From: JAXHMM01 sp964528445
GTDB lineage: Bacteria > Bacteroidota > Rhodothermia > Balneolales > Balneolaceae
Length of the DNA: 6,589 nucleotides
Assembly: GCA_964528445.1 (NCBI GenBank)
Contig: CAZGSL010000065.1
Span: 1-6,589 of the forward strand
Direction of reading: 5' to 3'
Shown here: piece by piece, positions 1-5,043 of the stretch
Layout of the letters: each line of letters begins with the position of its first letter
Position numbering within the stretch: position 1 is the first letter of the stretch
Position numbers and translations under genes: made by a program
Notes under the pieces: model-generated
Seen by the model: the letters and a program-made list of their open reading frames with translations, nothing else
Told to the model about the DNA's origin: nothing
Database searches by the model: none

Positions 1-800
1 CGGCGGACTTCGACTCCACCAAGAGCTATCCCATCATCGCCTACTGCTACCCGGGTCCACAGACCGAGCCCTTCCCGACGGATTTCTCCCTCTCCAGCCA
101 GCACGCGCTCTCCAACCTGGGCTTCATCGTGGTGGCGCTCGGCCAACGCGGCGGAAGTCCGATACGTTCTAAGTACTATCACAACTACGGCTACGGGGAC
201 CTGAGGGACTATCCGCTGGCGGACAACAAATACGGGATTGAGCAGCTGGGCGCACGCAATGATTTCATCGACCTCGACCGGGTGGGAATCTACGGGCACT
301 CGGGAGGCGGCTTCATGAGCACCGCAGCCCTGCTGACCTACCCCGATTTCTACGACGTGGCGGTCTCCACCTCCGGAAACCACGATAACAACGTCTACAA
401 CCAGTGGTGGAGCGAGACGCACAACGGCGTGGTCAAGGAGACCGAAACCGTGCAGGTGGAAAACGAGGAGGGCGAAACGGTGGACAGTACGGTCACCTCA
501 TGGGATGCCGAAGTGGAAGCCAACATGGAGCTCGCCTCCAACCTGGAGGGTCACCTCCTGCTGGCCACGGGCATGATCGACAACAATGTGCATCCCGCCG
601 GAACCATCCGGATGGCCGAATCGCTGATCCAGGCCGGAAAGAATTTCGATTTCGTGCTGCTCCCGGGACAGCGCCACGGCTACGGGGGCATCCACGGAGA
701 CTGGTTCGACCGGGTTCGCTGGCGCTATTTCGCAGAGCACCTGCTGGGAGACTATCGTCCGGACGACATCGACATCAACATCCCGGAAGACGACAACTGA
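1..800 (+). CDS. S9 family serine peptidase (DPP-IV-like), C-terminal catalytic part, 5' partial
   Basis: The frame is open from base 3 to the TGA at 798-800, giving 265 residues; the N-terminal beta-propeller expected for this family lies upstream of the window. The fragment is an alpha/beta-hydrolase domain of prolyl-oligopeptidase family S9, which cleaves peptides, often after proline, usually in the periplasm or outside the cell. The whole catalytic set is visible: Tyr in CYPGP (fragment residue 16, codon 48-50, oxyanion Tyr), nucleophile Ser100 in GHSGGG (codon 300-302), Asp193 in GMIDNNVHP (codon 579-581) and His225 in GQRHGYG (codon 675-677). The second Asn of DNN aligns with the substrate-contacting Asn710 of human DPP4. 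The stretch NHDNNVYNQWWSETH is typical of Bacteroidota-type homologues. The C-terminus is acidic. The GTG at 129 is internal and is not the start. The family call is firm; exact substrate specificity cannot be read from this part. Confidence 0.93.
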   Translation, partial: ADFDSTKSYPIIAYCYPGPQTEPFPTDFSLSSQHALSNLGFIVVALGQRGGSPIRSKYYHNYGYGDLRDYPLADNKYGIEQLGARNDFIDLDRVGIYGHSGGGFMSTAALLTYPDFYDVAVSTSGNHDNNVYNQWWSETHNGVVKETETVQVENEEGETVDSTVTSWDAEVEANMELASNLEGHLLLATGMIDNNVHPAGTIRMAESLIQAGKNFDFVLLPGQRHGYGGIHGDWFDRVRWRYFAEHLLGDYRPDDIDINIPEDDN

Positions 801-819
801 CAGCCAGCAGGATGTTGAA

Positions 820-887
820 GAAGGGGGAGGGTTTCTTCAGGGCCAAAGAAATTCTTCTTAAGTGCCCTGAAGAAACCCTCCCCCTTC
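820..887 (-). repeat. Long hairpin element 1 (24-bp perfect inverted repeat)
   Basis: Bases 820-843 and 864-887 are perfect reverse complements (24 bp), separated by 20 bases. Inside the loop, AAGAA (846-850) can pair with TTCTT (855-859). It lies 19 bases after the peptidase stop. No T-run follows on either strand, so it is not a canonical intrinsic terminator, although so stable a stem could stop polymerase or protect an mRNA end. Read on the minus strand, its central 32 bases match the core of the hairpin at 915-988 at 21 of 32 positions, which is why minus strand is given here. Its role is unknown: bidirectional terminator, mRNA-stabilising hairpin or REP-like mobile repeat are the main candidates. 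Confidence 0.85.
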
Positions 888-914
888 CCAAACTCTGGAG
901 ACCGGTAGCAGGGA

Positions 915-988
915 GAATCAATGGGGTATCCCTCTCTGGACACTTAGAAAGTACTTTCTTGGTTCAGAGAGGGATACCTCATTGATTC
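915..988 (+). repeat. Long hairpin element 2 (27-bp near-perfect inverted repeat)
   Basis: Bases 915-941 pair with 962-988 over 27 bp, with only two G-T pairs (924/979 and 939/964). The centre holds a perfect 14-base palindrome, AGAAAGTACTTTCT (946-959). Both arms end in GAA...TTC, as in element 1, but the rest of the outer arms is largely different. The right arm and half of the loop are coding: the last 14 codons and the stop of the convergent MFS gene lie inside it. No T-run follows on either strand. It starts 27 bases after element 1 ends, and the cores of the two are in opposite orientation. Confidence 0.85.
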
Positions 989-2230
989 CGACCCTCGCTG
1001 GTATGTCTCCTCGCGCCTCGCTACCGTTGCCGTCCACACCACCCCCGTCAGCGCCAGCAGCACCGAGAACAGGATTATGTTCTGCTGGATGGTGAGGATA
1101 TTATTTTCAAGAATCCAGGAGGCGGTGAGCACCGAAAAGGACTGCGCGAGGGTAAACAGCAGCCATTCGGTACTGAAAATCCGTCCCCGGAACGGATCCG
1201 GCGTCCGGCGCTGCAGCAGCACGGTGCTCATCACCCAGTTGGACCCCGAGGCCGCGTGCGCAACAAATACGAACAGCAGCATGACCGCCAGACTGGTGGT
1301 CAGTCCCACCACCACGTACATCGCTCCTGCGAACATCATGCAGAGTCCCATACCCCAGATCCAGTGGCTCTCCATCCGGAAGATTCGCCGCCCGATTACG
1401 GGGCCGATTCCCGTCCCCACGCCTCTCGCCGCATAGAGGAGTCCCAGTCCCATGCTCCCCATCAGAAGTATTTCCTCGGAGACCAGGATCAGCATATATG
1501 TCAGGGCGCCCAGGAACATGGTAAAGCAGCCCTTGGCCAGGGCGGGCCGCAGCACCTGTTTATGCCGTACCAAGTAGCGGAACCCCTCGGCGATACCCCG
1601 GAACGGATTGCGCGTGCGCCGACGCTCCTCCTCGCTCATCCGCTTCTGGGGAATGTGCGCTCGGTAGATGAACCATGCGGAGAGGGCGTAGCTGAGGGCA
1701 TCCAGGATAAAGACGAGATCCGTTCCCAGCCAGGAAGTGGCTACCCCCCCGATTCCCATGCCCAGGGTGAAAATAATGCTCCAGCTGGCGGCCGACAGCA
1801 CATTGGCGTCTACCAGCTCCTCTTCGGTGGTCACATTGGGGATGGAAGAAGTCTTGGCCGGCTCGAAGATGGCCGATAGCATCATCTGAAGGGCGGTGAG
1901 CAGGTAGGCCAGCCACAATGTCTCGTAGGAGACCACCAGCAGCAGTCCCAGAATGACCACGCCCCTGGAAAGGTCGCAGAAAATCATCAGCCTCCGGCGG
2001 TTGAACCGATCCGTAATATACCCGGCAAAGGGAGAAAAGGAGGCCAGGCTCATCATCTTCACCACGATAATAAGCCCCAGCAAAAATTCCGAATCCGAGT
2101 AGCGGGTAATCAGCGCATAGACAGCCAGAAGCCCGAACCAGTCCCCGAAGTTGGAGACCACCTGGCTCAGCCAGAGGCGCCGGTAGTCCCGGTTGTACCG
2201 GACCAGCTCTATGTAGGGTTGTATGCGCAC
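944..2230 (-). CDS. MFS transporter, probable drug/small-molecule exporter
   Basis: This 428-residue protein is an integral inner-membrane carrier of the major facilitator superfamily, of the EntS/MFS_3-like exporter type. The N-terminus NRDYRRLWLSQVVSNFGDWF is typical of that group. The loop after the second membrane segment carries a motif A variant, GYITDRFNRRR (residues 70-80). About twelve hydrophobic segments are split by a basic cytoplasmic loop (about 190-227, rich in R, K and E). Start is GTG at 2228-2230: an in-frame TGA lies 24 bases upstream and no ATG fits better. A GAGAGG run lies about 17 bases upstream, too far to be a convincing ribosome site. It follows dut by 65 bases on the same strand and may be transcribed with it. 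The last 14 residues, about 415-428, are encoded within hairpin element 2 and look unlike a family C-terminus. The substrate is not predictable; family assignment is strong. Confidence 0.9.
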   Translation of the reverse strand: MRIQPYIELVRYNRDYRRLWLSQVVSNFGDWFGLLAVYALITRYSDSEFLLGLIIVVKMMSLASFSPFAGYITDRFNRRRLMIFCDLSRGVVILGLLLVVSYETLWLAYLLTALQMMLSAIFEPAKTSSIPNVTTEEELVDANVLSAASWSIIFTLGMGIGGVATSWLGTDLVFILDALSYALSAWFIYRAHIPQKRMSEEERRRTRNPFRGIAEGFRYLVRHKQVLRPALAKGCFTMFLGALTYMLILVSEEILLMGSMGLGLLYAARGVGTGIGPVIGRRIFRMESHWIWGMGLCMMFAGAMYVVVGLTTSLAVMLLFVFVAHAASGSNWVMSTVLLQRRTPDPFRGRIFSTEWLLFTLAQSFSVLTASWILENNILTIQQNIILFSVLLALTGVVWTATVARREETYQRGSESMRYPSLNQESTF

Positions 2231-2295
2231 GACAGGATCACTATTTACCTCTCAAGCAGAGTCTATCTCAGAGTCCTTTTTGCGACCGACGGGAT

Positions 2296-2742
2296 TCACT
2301 CGACCCCGGTGCTTCCGAAGCCTCCCTCTCCCCGAACGCTCTCGGGCAGTTCGTCGGACTCCTCCACGAATACCTGTTGAACCGGGGCGATGATCATCTG
2401 CGCGATCCGGTCGCCGTGGCGAATGGTGAAATCCTCATCCCCCAGGTTGACGGCCAGCACTTTCACCTCCCCCCGGTAGTCGGCGTCGATCGTGCCCGGG
2501 GTGTTGAGCATGGTAATCCCGTTGCGCCACGCCAGACCGCTGCGCGGCCGGATCTGCGCTTCGTATCCCTCGGGGAGGGCCATCCGGAGGCCGGTGGGAA
2601 CCAGTTCGCGATCCCCGGGCGCGAGGGTAAGCGGGGCCTCGAGCGCCGCGCGGAGGTCCATCCCGGCGGCATGCGGTGATTCGTAGCTCGGCAGGGGCAG
2701 ATCCCCCGCATGAGACATCTTCTGGAAGAGTACCTTTTTCAT
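2296..2742 (-). CDS. dut: Deoxyuridine 5'-triphosphate nucleotidohydrolase (dUTPase)
   Basis: This is a 148-residue homotrimeric-type dUTPase, which hydrolyses dUTP to dUMP and pyrophosphate in the cytoplasm, keeping uracil out of DNA and feeding dTMP synthesis. All five family motifs are present in order: AGMDLRA (26-32), PRSGLA (66-71), GTIDADYRGEV (83-93, with catalytic Asp86 and uracil-contacting Tyr89), GDRIAQM (110-116) and RGEGGFGSTG (137-146, with Phe142 expected to stack on the uracil). Length matches bacterial enzymes. The ATG at 2740-2742 overlaps the TGA of the upstream DUF3108 gene as ATGA, and no clear Shine-Dalgarno is seen before it, so translation is probably coupled to that gene. 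The protein is complete and looks active. Confidence 0.97.
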   Translation of the reverse strand: MKKVLFQKMSHAGDLPLPSYESPHAAGMDLRAALEAPLTLAPGDRELVPTGLRMALPEGYEAQIRPRSGLAWRNGITMLNTPGTIDADYRGEVKVLAVNLGDEDFTIRHGDRIAQMIIAPVQQVFVEESDELPESVRGEGGFGSTGVE

Positions 2743-3569
2743 GGTCTTGGAATTTTTTGATAGTCAATGAGTCGCACTTTTACATGTCCCAGCCACACCT
2801 TTACATGGGCTTCGAGGGGCACCCGCAGGGCATCGGCGAGAAACCACGCCTTGAAATCACCGTTGAAACCAAACGGCCCGTTGACGTCGGCCTCACCCTC
2901 GCTGTAGTGAGCAGGTACAGGTTGGTCAAACGCTTCATACTCACGGAATTCGGTGGACCGTCGGTTGTCGGCTCGAATCGTCCCTTTCTCCCCTTCAAGA
3001 TAGACCGGAAGTTCGTAGGATCGGTTGCTGCCGGCAAAGAGCCTGGAATAGAGCAGCACAAGCTGTCCCGAACTGCCGGCCCCCTCCAGTTCCAGCGTGT
3101 CGGGCTCCTGGTCCTTCTCCGTCACGTACACTTTCCCGGCCTCGTAATCAAACTCGTAGCGGGAGTCTTCCTCCTCCCCCTCATCCACGTTATCCCTCCA
3201 GTAAAGCAGCGTATGGGGCATGGTGTCGGAGGCCGCTATAAACGAATTGTAATGATTCTCCTCTCTCCCCACAAAAGGTATGGAGGGATTGGACCGGATG
3301 ATGCTTCGCAGCCACCAGACCCGCTGGCCGTTATAAAGGGTATCCCTCACCACCTCCGTCTGCACCTCTCCCAGTTTAAAAAAACTGTACCGGACCTCGT
3401 AGGTCAGCACCTCTTTCCATTCCAGGATCTCACCGAGCTCCGGCGGATCTGCGTCGTCCTGCGTAATGGAAAGATCCTGTGCGGGCACAGTTGCGGGTAC
3501 CGTGGCAACCGCGACAAGTATCATCGCCATCAGGCTTCCCCACATCCGGATCTTGGGAATCAAAATCAT
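2739..3569 (-). CDS. DUF3108 domain exported protein
   Basis: From the ATG at 3567-3569 this is a 276-residue protein with an N-terminal signal peptide: basic start (IPKIR), hydrophobic stretch (LMAMILVAVATV), then small residues with a likely signal peptidase I site near VPAQD. The remainder is soluble, acidic and beta-rich and matches the DUF3108 pattern, beginning around LTYEVRYSFFKLGEV and running to DFKAWFLADALRVP near the end. DUF3108 proteins are periplasmic or envelope-associated and of unknown function. The frame stays open up to 3785, but that upstream part would run through the divergent promoter and the neighbouring lipoprotein signal sequence, so I reject it. A GTG at 3573-3575, two codons earlier, is an alternative start; AAAGGA at 3589-3594 is 13 bases from the GTG and 19 from the ATG. 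The stop overlaps the dut start. Domain call is good, function unknown. Confidence 0.82.
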   Translation of the reverse strand: MILIPKIRMWGSLMAMILVAVATVPATVPAQDLSITQDDADPPELGEILEWKEVLTYEVRYSFFKLGEVQTEVVRDTLYNGQRVWWLRSIIRSNPSIPFVGREENHYNSFIAASDTMPHTLLYWRDNVDEGEEEDSRYEFDYEAGKVYVTEKDQEPDTLELEGAGSSGQLVLLYSRLFAGSNRSYELPVYLEGEKGTIRADNRRSTEFREYEAFDQPVPAHYSEGEADVNGPFGFNGDFKAWFLADALRVPLEAHVKVWLGHVKVRLIDYQKIPRP

Positions 3570-3592
3570 GCGCACGGTGAATAATTGGTCCT

Positions 3593-3622
3593 TTAATATA
3601 AACGGCCAAAGTTCGATATTAT
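3593..3622 (+). promoter_or_regulatory. Putative promoter for the lipoprotein gene
   Basis: On the plus strand TTAATA (3593-3598) and TATTAT (3617-3622) are spaced 18 bases apart, with 4 of 6 and 5 of 6 matches to the sigma70 hexamers. Transcription would start near 3629, about 26 bases before the proposed TTG start at 3655. The -10 hexamer overlaps that of the opposite promoter (3618-3623). The match is weak and could be chance in this AT-rich stretch. Confidence 0.3.
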
Positions 3623-3646
3623 CCCATCCAATAGGAAATGGGTTAA
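3618..3646 (-). promoter_or_regulatory. Putative sigma70-type promoter for the DUF3108-dut-MFS unit
   Basis: Read on the minus strand, TTAACC (3641-3646, 4 of 6 matches to TTGACA) is followed after 17 bases by GATAAT (3618-3623, 5 of 6 matches to TATAAT). Transcription would begin near 3611, leaving a leader of about 40 bases that contains AAAGGA (3589-3594). Placement upstream of the first gene of the minus-strand unit fits. Bacteroidota-like bacteria may use a different promoter consensus, so this remains a motif-based guess. Confidence 0.45.
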
Positions 3647-3654
3647 AAACTATT

Positions 3655-4185
3655 TTGCCTTCAACGTTCAAACATATTCTCCCCCCGCTGATCGGCCTGG
3701 TCGCCCTGCCGCTCCTGCTGACCTCCTGCACGATCACTCCCGACCAGCGGGAGTTCGAGAACGAGGCGTACTCTATACCCTCCAACTATACGCCCACCAA
3801 CATTCACGGCGAAGTGACGGACCAAGGAGAATTCGATCCCGACGACTGGAGAATCGGCCCTATGTTTTCGGGAATCGTGGAACTGGAGGAGTATGCCCAT
3901 CCCAATCCCTCACCCCCCAACTCCGTCGTGCGAATCACACTCTATTTCAATGACAGCAGCCGGATCTCGGGGCTGACCGTCCTGGGATTCTCCAACGATC
4001 CAAACGATCGGGCATTCATACAGTCGGAGCCAGGCTCTGAGATCAACGACGGTTTATTCACCCTGCGCCTCAACTCCAATACATTCTACCAGGAGGGTGT
4101 CGGCGGCAGCCCCCTCTACCGGGTCCTCATATACGACCAGAACAATAACCTCATCACCTACGGAGATGTAAAAGTAGAGGAATAA
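3655..4185 (+). CDS. Lipoprotein of unknown function
   Basis: With a TTG start at 3655 the product is 176 residues. It begins with a short basic region (Lys6, His7), a hydrophobic core (residues 8-22) and the lipobox LTSC with Cys25, so the mature protein should be a lipid-anchored envelope protein of about 152 residues. The residue after Cys is Thr, not Asp, which argues against inner-membrane retention under the E. coli rule. The mature part is acidic, with a DPDDW stretch (61-65) and HPNPSPPN (82-89), and ends in beta-strand-like RVLIYDQNNNLITYGDVKVEE. The PNP followed by about 90 residues recalls the Por-secretion-tail/FlgD-like Ig fold, but this is weak. Start choice is uncertain: an ATG at 3568-3570 is in frame but would give an n-region of about 55 residues lying on the divergent promoter. 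A ribosome-site-like AGGA (3633-3636) lies 18 bases before the TTG. No family recognised. Confidence 0.7.
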   Translation: MPSTFKHILPPLIGLVALPLLLTSCTITPDQREFENEAYSIPSNYTPTNIHGEVTDQGEFDPDDWRIGPMFSGIVELEEYAHPNPSPPNSVVRITLYFNDSSRISGLTVLGFSNDPNDRAFIQSEPGSEINDGLFTLRLNSNTFYQEGVGGSPLYRVLIYDQNNNLITYGDVKVEE

Positions 4186-4191
4186 GCCAGG

Positions 4192-4220
4192 TTGTGATAT
4201 TGGCCCAACCCTCCTATTTT
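4192..4220 (+). promoter_or_regulatory. Possible promoter upstream of the small gene-BCCP-murA set
   Basis: TTGTGA (4192-4197) and TATTTT (4215-4220) are separated by exactly 17 bases, each with 4 of 6 matches to the sigma70 hexamers. It lies in the 76-base gap after the lipoprotein stop, with a predicted start near 4227. If real, it would favour the ATG at 4262 over the one at 4238 as the start of the next gene and would give murA its own transcription unit. A short inverted repeat, GGTTG (4190-4194) and CAACC (4206-4210), overlaps it. Confidence 0.28.
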
Positions 4221-4261
4221 CTCCGTTCACTGTCTCTATGCCCGCGCATCCTATCACAGCT

Positions 4262-4537
4262 ATGAAGGAAAGAAAAATCTCTCCCACCGAACAGCGCGTC
4301 CTGCAACGGCTGATCTTTCCCGAATCGTTCGGAGTGGTGCAGGAGGAGACCGAATTACAGTACGGGGAGTTGCGGGACGACCTGATCAACCTGCTCAGTT
4401 TCGGGTATGTGGAGGCGTACGAAAAACGGGGCACCGCCATTACACTGACGACCTTTTACGATGCCGACAATCTTCAGGATTTCACCTTCCGGGCTACCAA
4501 AAAAGGATTGTCCGCCATAAAAAAATCAAGAATATGA
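4262..4537 (+). CDS. Small hypothetical protein, possibly winged-helix
   Basis: From the ATG at 4262 this is a 91-residue basic/acidic mixed protein beginning KERKISPTEQRVLQRL. I do not recognise a named family. Its pattern is helix (TEQRVLQRLIF), helix (ELRDDLINLLSFGYVEAYEK), then a beta-like segment and the closing FRATKKGLSAIKKSRI. The last part resembles the wing and final strand of winged-helix proteins (phe-x-ala-thr-x-lys-gly-x-x-ala-ile), where the usual form is LTEKGRAAL. A DNA-binding or protein-contact role is therefore possible but not shown. An ATG at 4238 would add eight residues (MPAHPITA); neither start has a visible Shine-Dalgarno. Its TGA overlaps the ATG of the biotin carrier gene (ATGA at 4534-4537), so the two are probably co-translated. 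Confidence 0.65.
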   Translation: MKERKISPTEQRVLQRLIFPESFGVVQEETELQYGELRDDLINLLSFGYVEAYEKRGTAITLTTFYDADNLQDFTFRATKKGLSAIKKSRI

Positions 4538-5043
4538 AATTTGAAGCCTCAACCGACGGCCAGACCAAAGAGCTGGATCTTGACCTGGAAAACAGTCTCC
4601 TCACCATGGACGGGGAGACCAGCGAATTCCGTTACAGCCGCCAGGCCAACGGACGACACCTGCTTCGGGTGGGAACAAAGCTGCACATCATCGATAACAT
4701 CCAATACGACAAGCATACTGTTGAATTCACTATCAACGGCGAGTGGTGCCGGGTAACCGTGCGCGACGAGCAGGACCTGCTATTGGACAAGCTCGGGTTT
4801 AAAACGGCGGCCGAACTGGACGAGGGAGAGCTCAACGCTCCCATGCCCGGCAAGATCCTGAGACTGCTGGTACAGGAAGGCGACGAGGTGGAGCTGGGCG
4901 ATCCGGTCGCCATCCTCGAGGCCATGAAAATGGAAAACGAACTCAAAGCTCCACAGGCCGGCGTGGTCAGCTCCATCGCGGTAGCGGAAGGCGACTCGGT
5001 GGAGAAAAATGTCCGAATTCTAGAGATCGAAGCAAGTGGATAA
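4534..5043 (+). CDS. Biotin carboxyl carrier protein (biotinyl-domain protein)
   Basis: The 169-residue protein carries the biotinyl-domain signature EAMKMEN with the acceptor Lys132, preceded by the NAPMPGKI motif (101-108) and followed by the second half of the domain (KAPQAGVVSSIAVAEGDSVEKN). Residues 1 to about 80 form a beta-rich region of the kind seen before the carrier domain in alpha subunits of acyl-CoA carboxylases and in the separate carrier subunits found in Bacteroidota. The carrier swings carboxybiotin between a biotin carboxylase and a carboxyltransferase, for acetyl- or propionyl-CoA carboxylation in the cytoplasm. Neither partner gene is present here, so which carboxylase it serves is open; it is not a typical AccB, which usually has a Pro/Ala-rich linker. 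The start overlaps the preceding stop (ATGA) and its TAA lies 8 bases inside murA. There is no clear ribosome site of its own. Confidence 0.88.
   Translation: MKFEASTDGQTKELDLDLENSLLTMDGETSEFRYSRQANGRHLLRVGTKLHIIDNIQYDKHTVEFTINGEWCRVTVRDEQDLLLDKLGFKTAAELDEGELNAPMPGKILRLLVQEGDEVELGDPVAILEAMKMENELKAPQAGVVSSIAVAEGDSVEKNVRILEIEASG

Noticed and set aside
129..131. GTG as the start of the S9 peptidase
   Set aside because: The same frame is open back to base 3 and encodes the YPIIAYCYPGP segment with the oxyanion Tyr, so the GTG is internal to a larger gene.
752..943. Minus-strand 63-codon open frame through the hairpin region
   Set aside because: It consists of hairpin arms and the reverse of the peptidase end; no ribosome site and no protein-like composition.
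820..988. Rho-independent terminators
   Set aside because: The stems are long enough, but no T-run follows either stem on either strand, so the canonical signal is missing; kept as structured repeats.
820..988. Integron attC sites or a CRISPR array
   Set aside because: The ends are GAA/TTC and lack the attC core triplet pairs (RYYYAAC/GTTRRRY); there are only two elements, in inverted orientation, with unrelated arms and no cas or integrase gene.
2676..3584. Plus-strand 302-codon open frame
   Set aside because: It lies opposite the DUF3108 gene, which has a signal peptide, a domain match and an overlap with dut; the plus-strand product has no recognisable features.
3570..3785. N-terminal extension of the DUF3108 gene to 3785
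   Set aside because: It would cover the lipoprotein signal peptide and the divergent promoter, and would bury a clear signal peptide starting at 3569.
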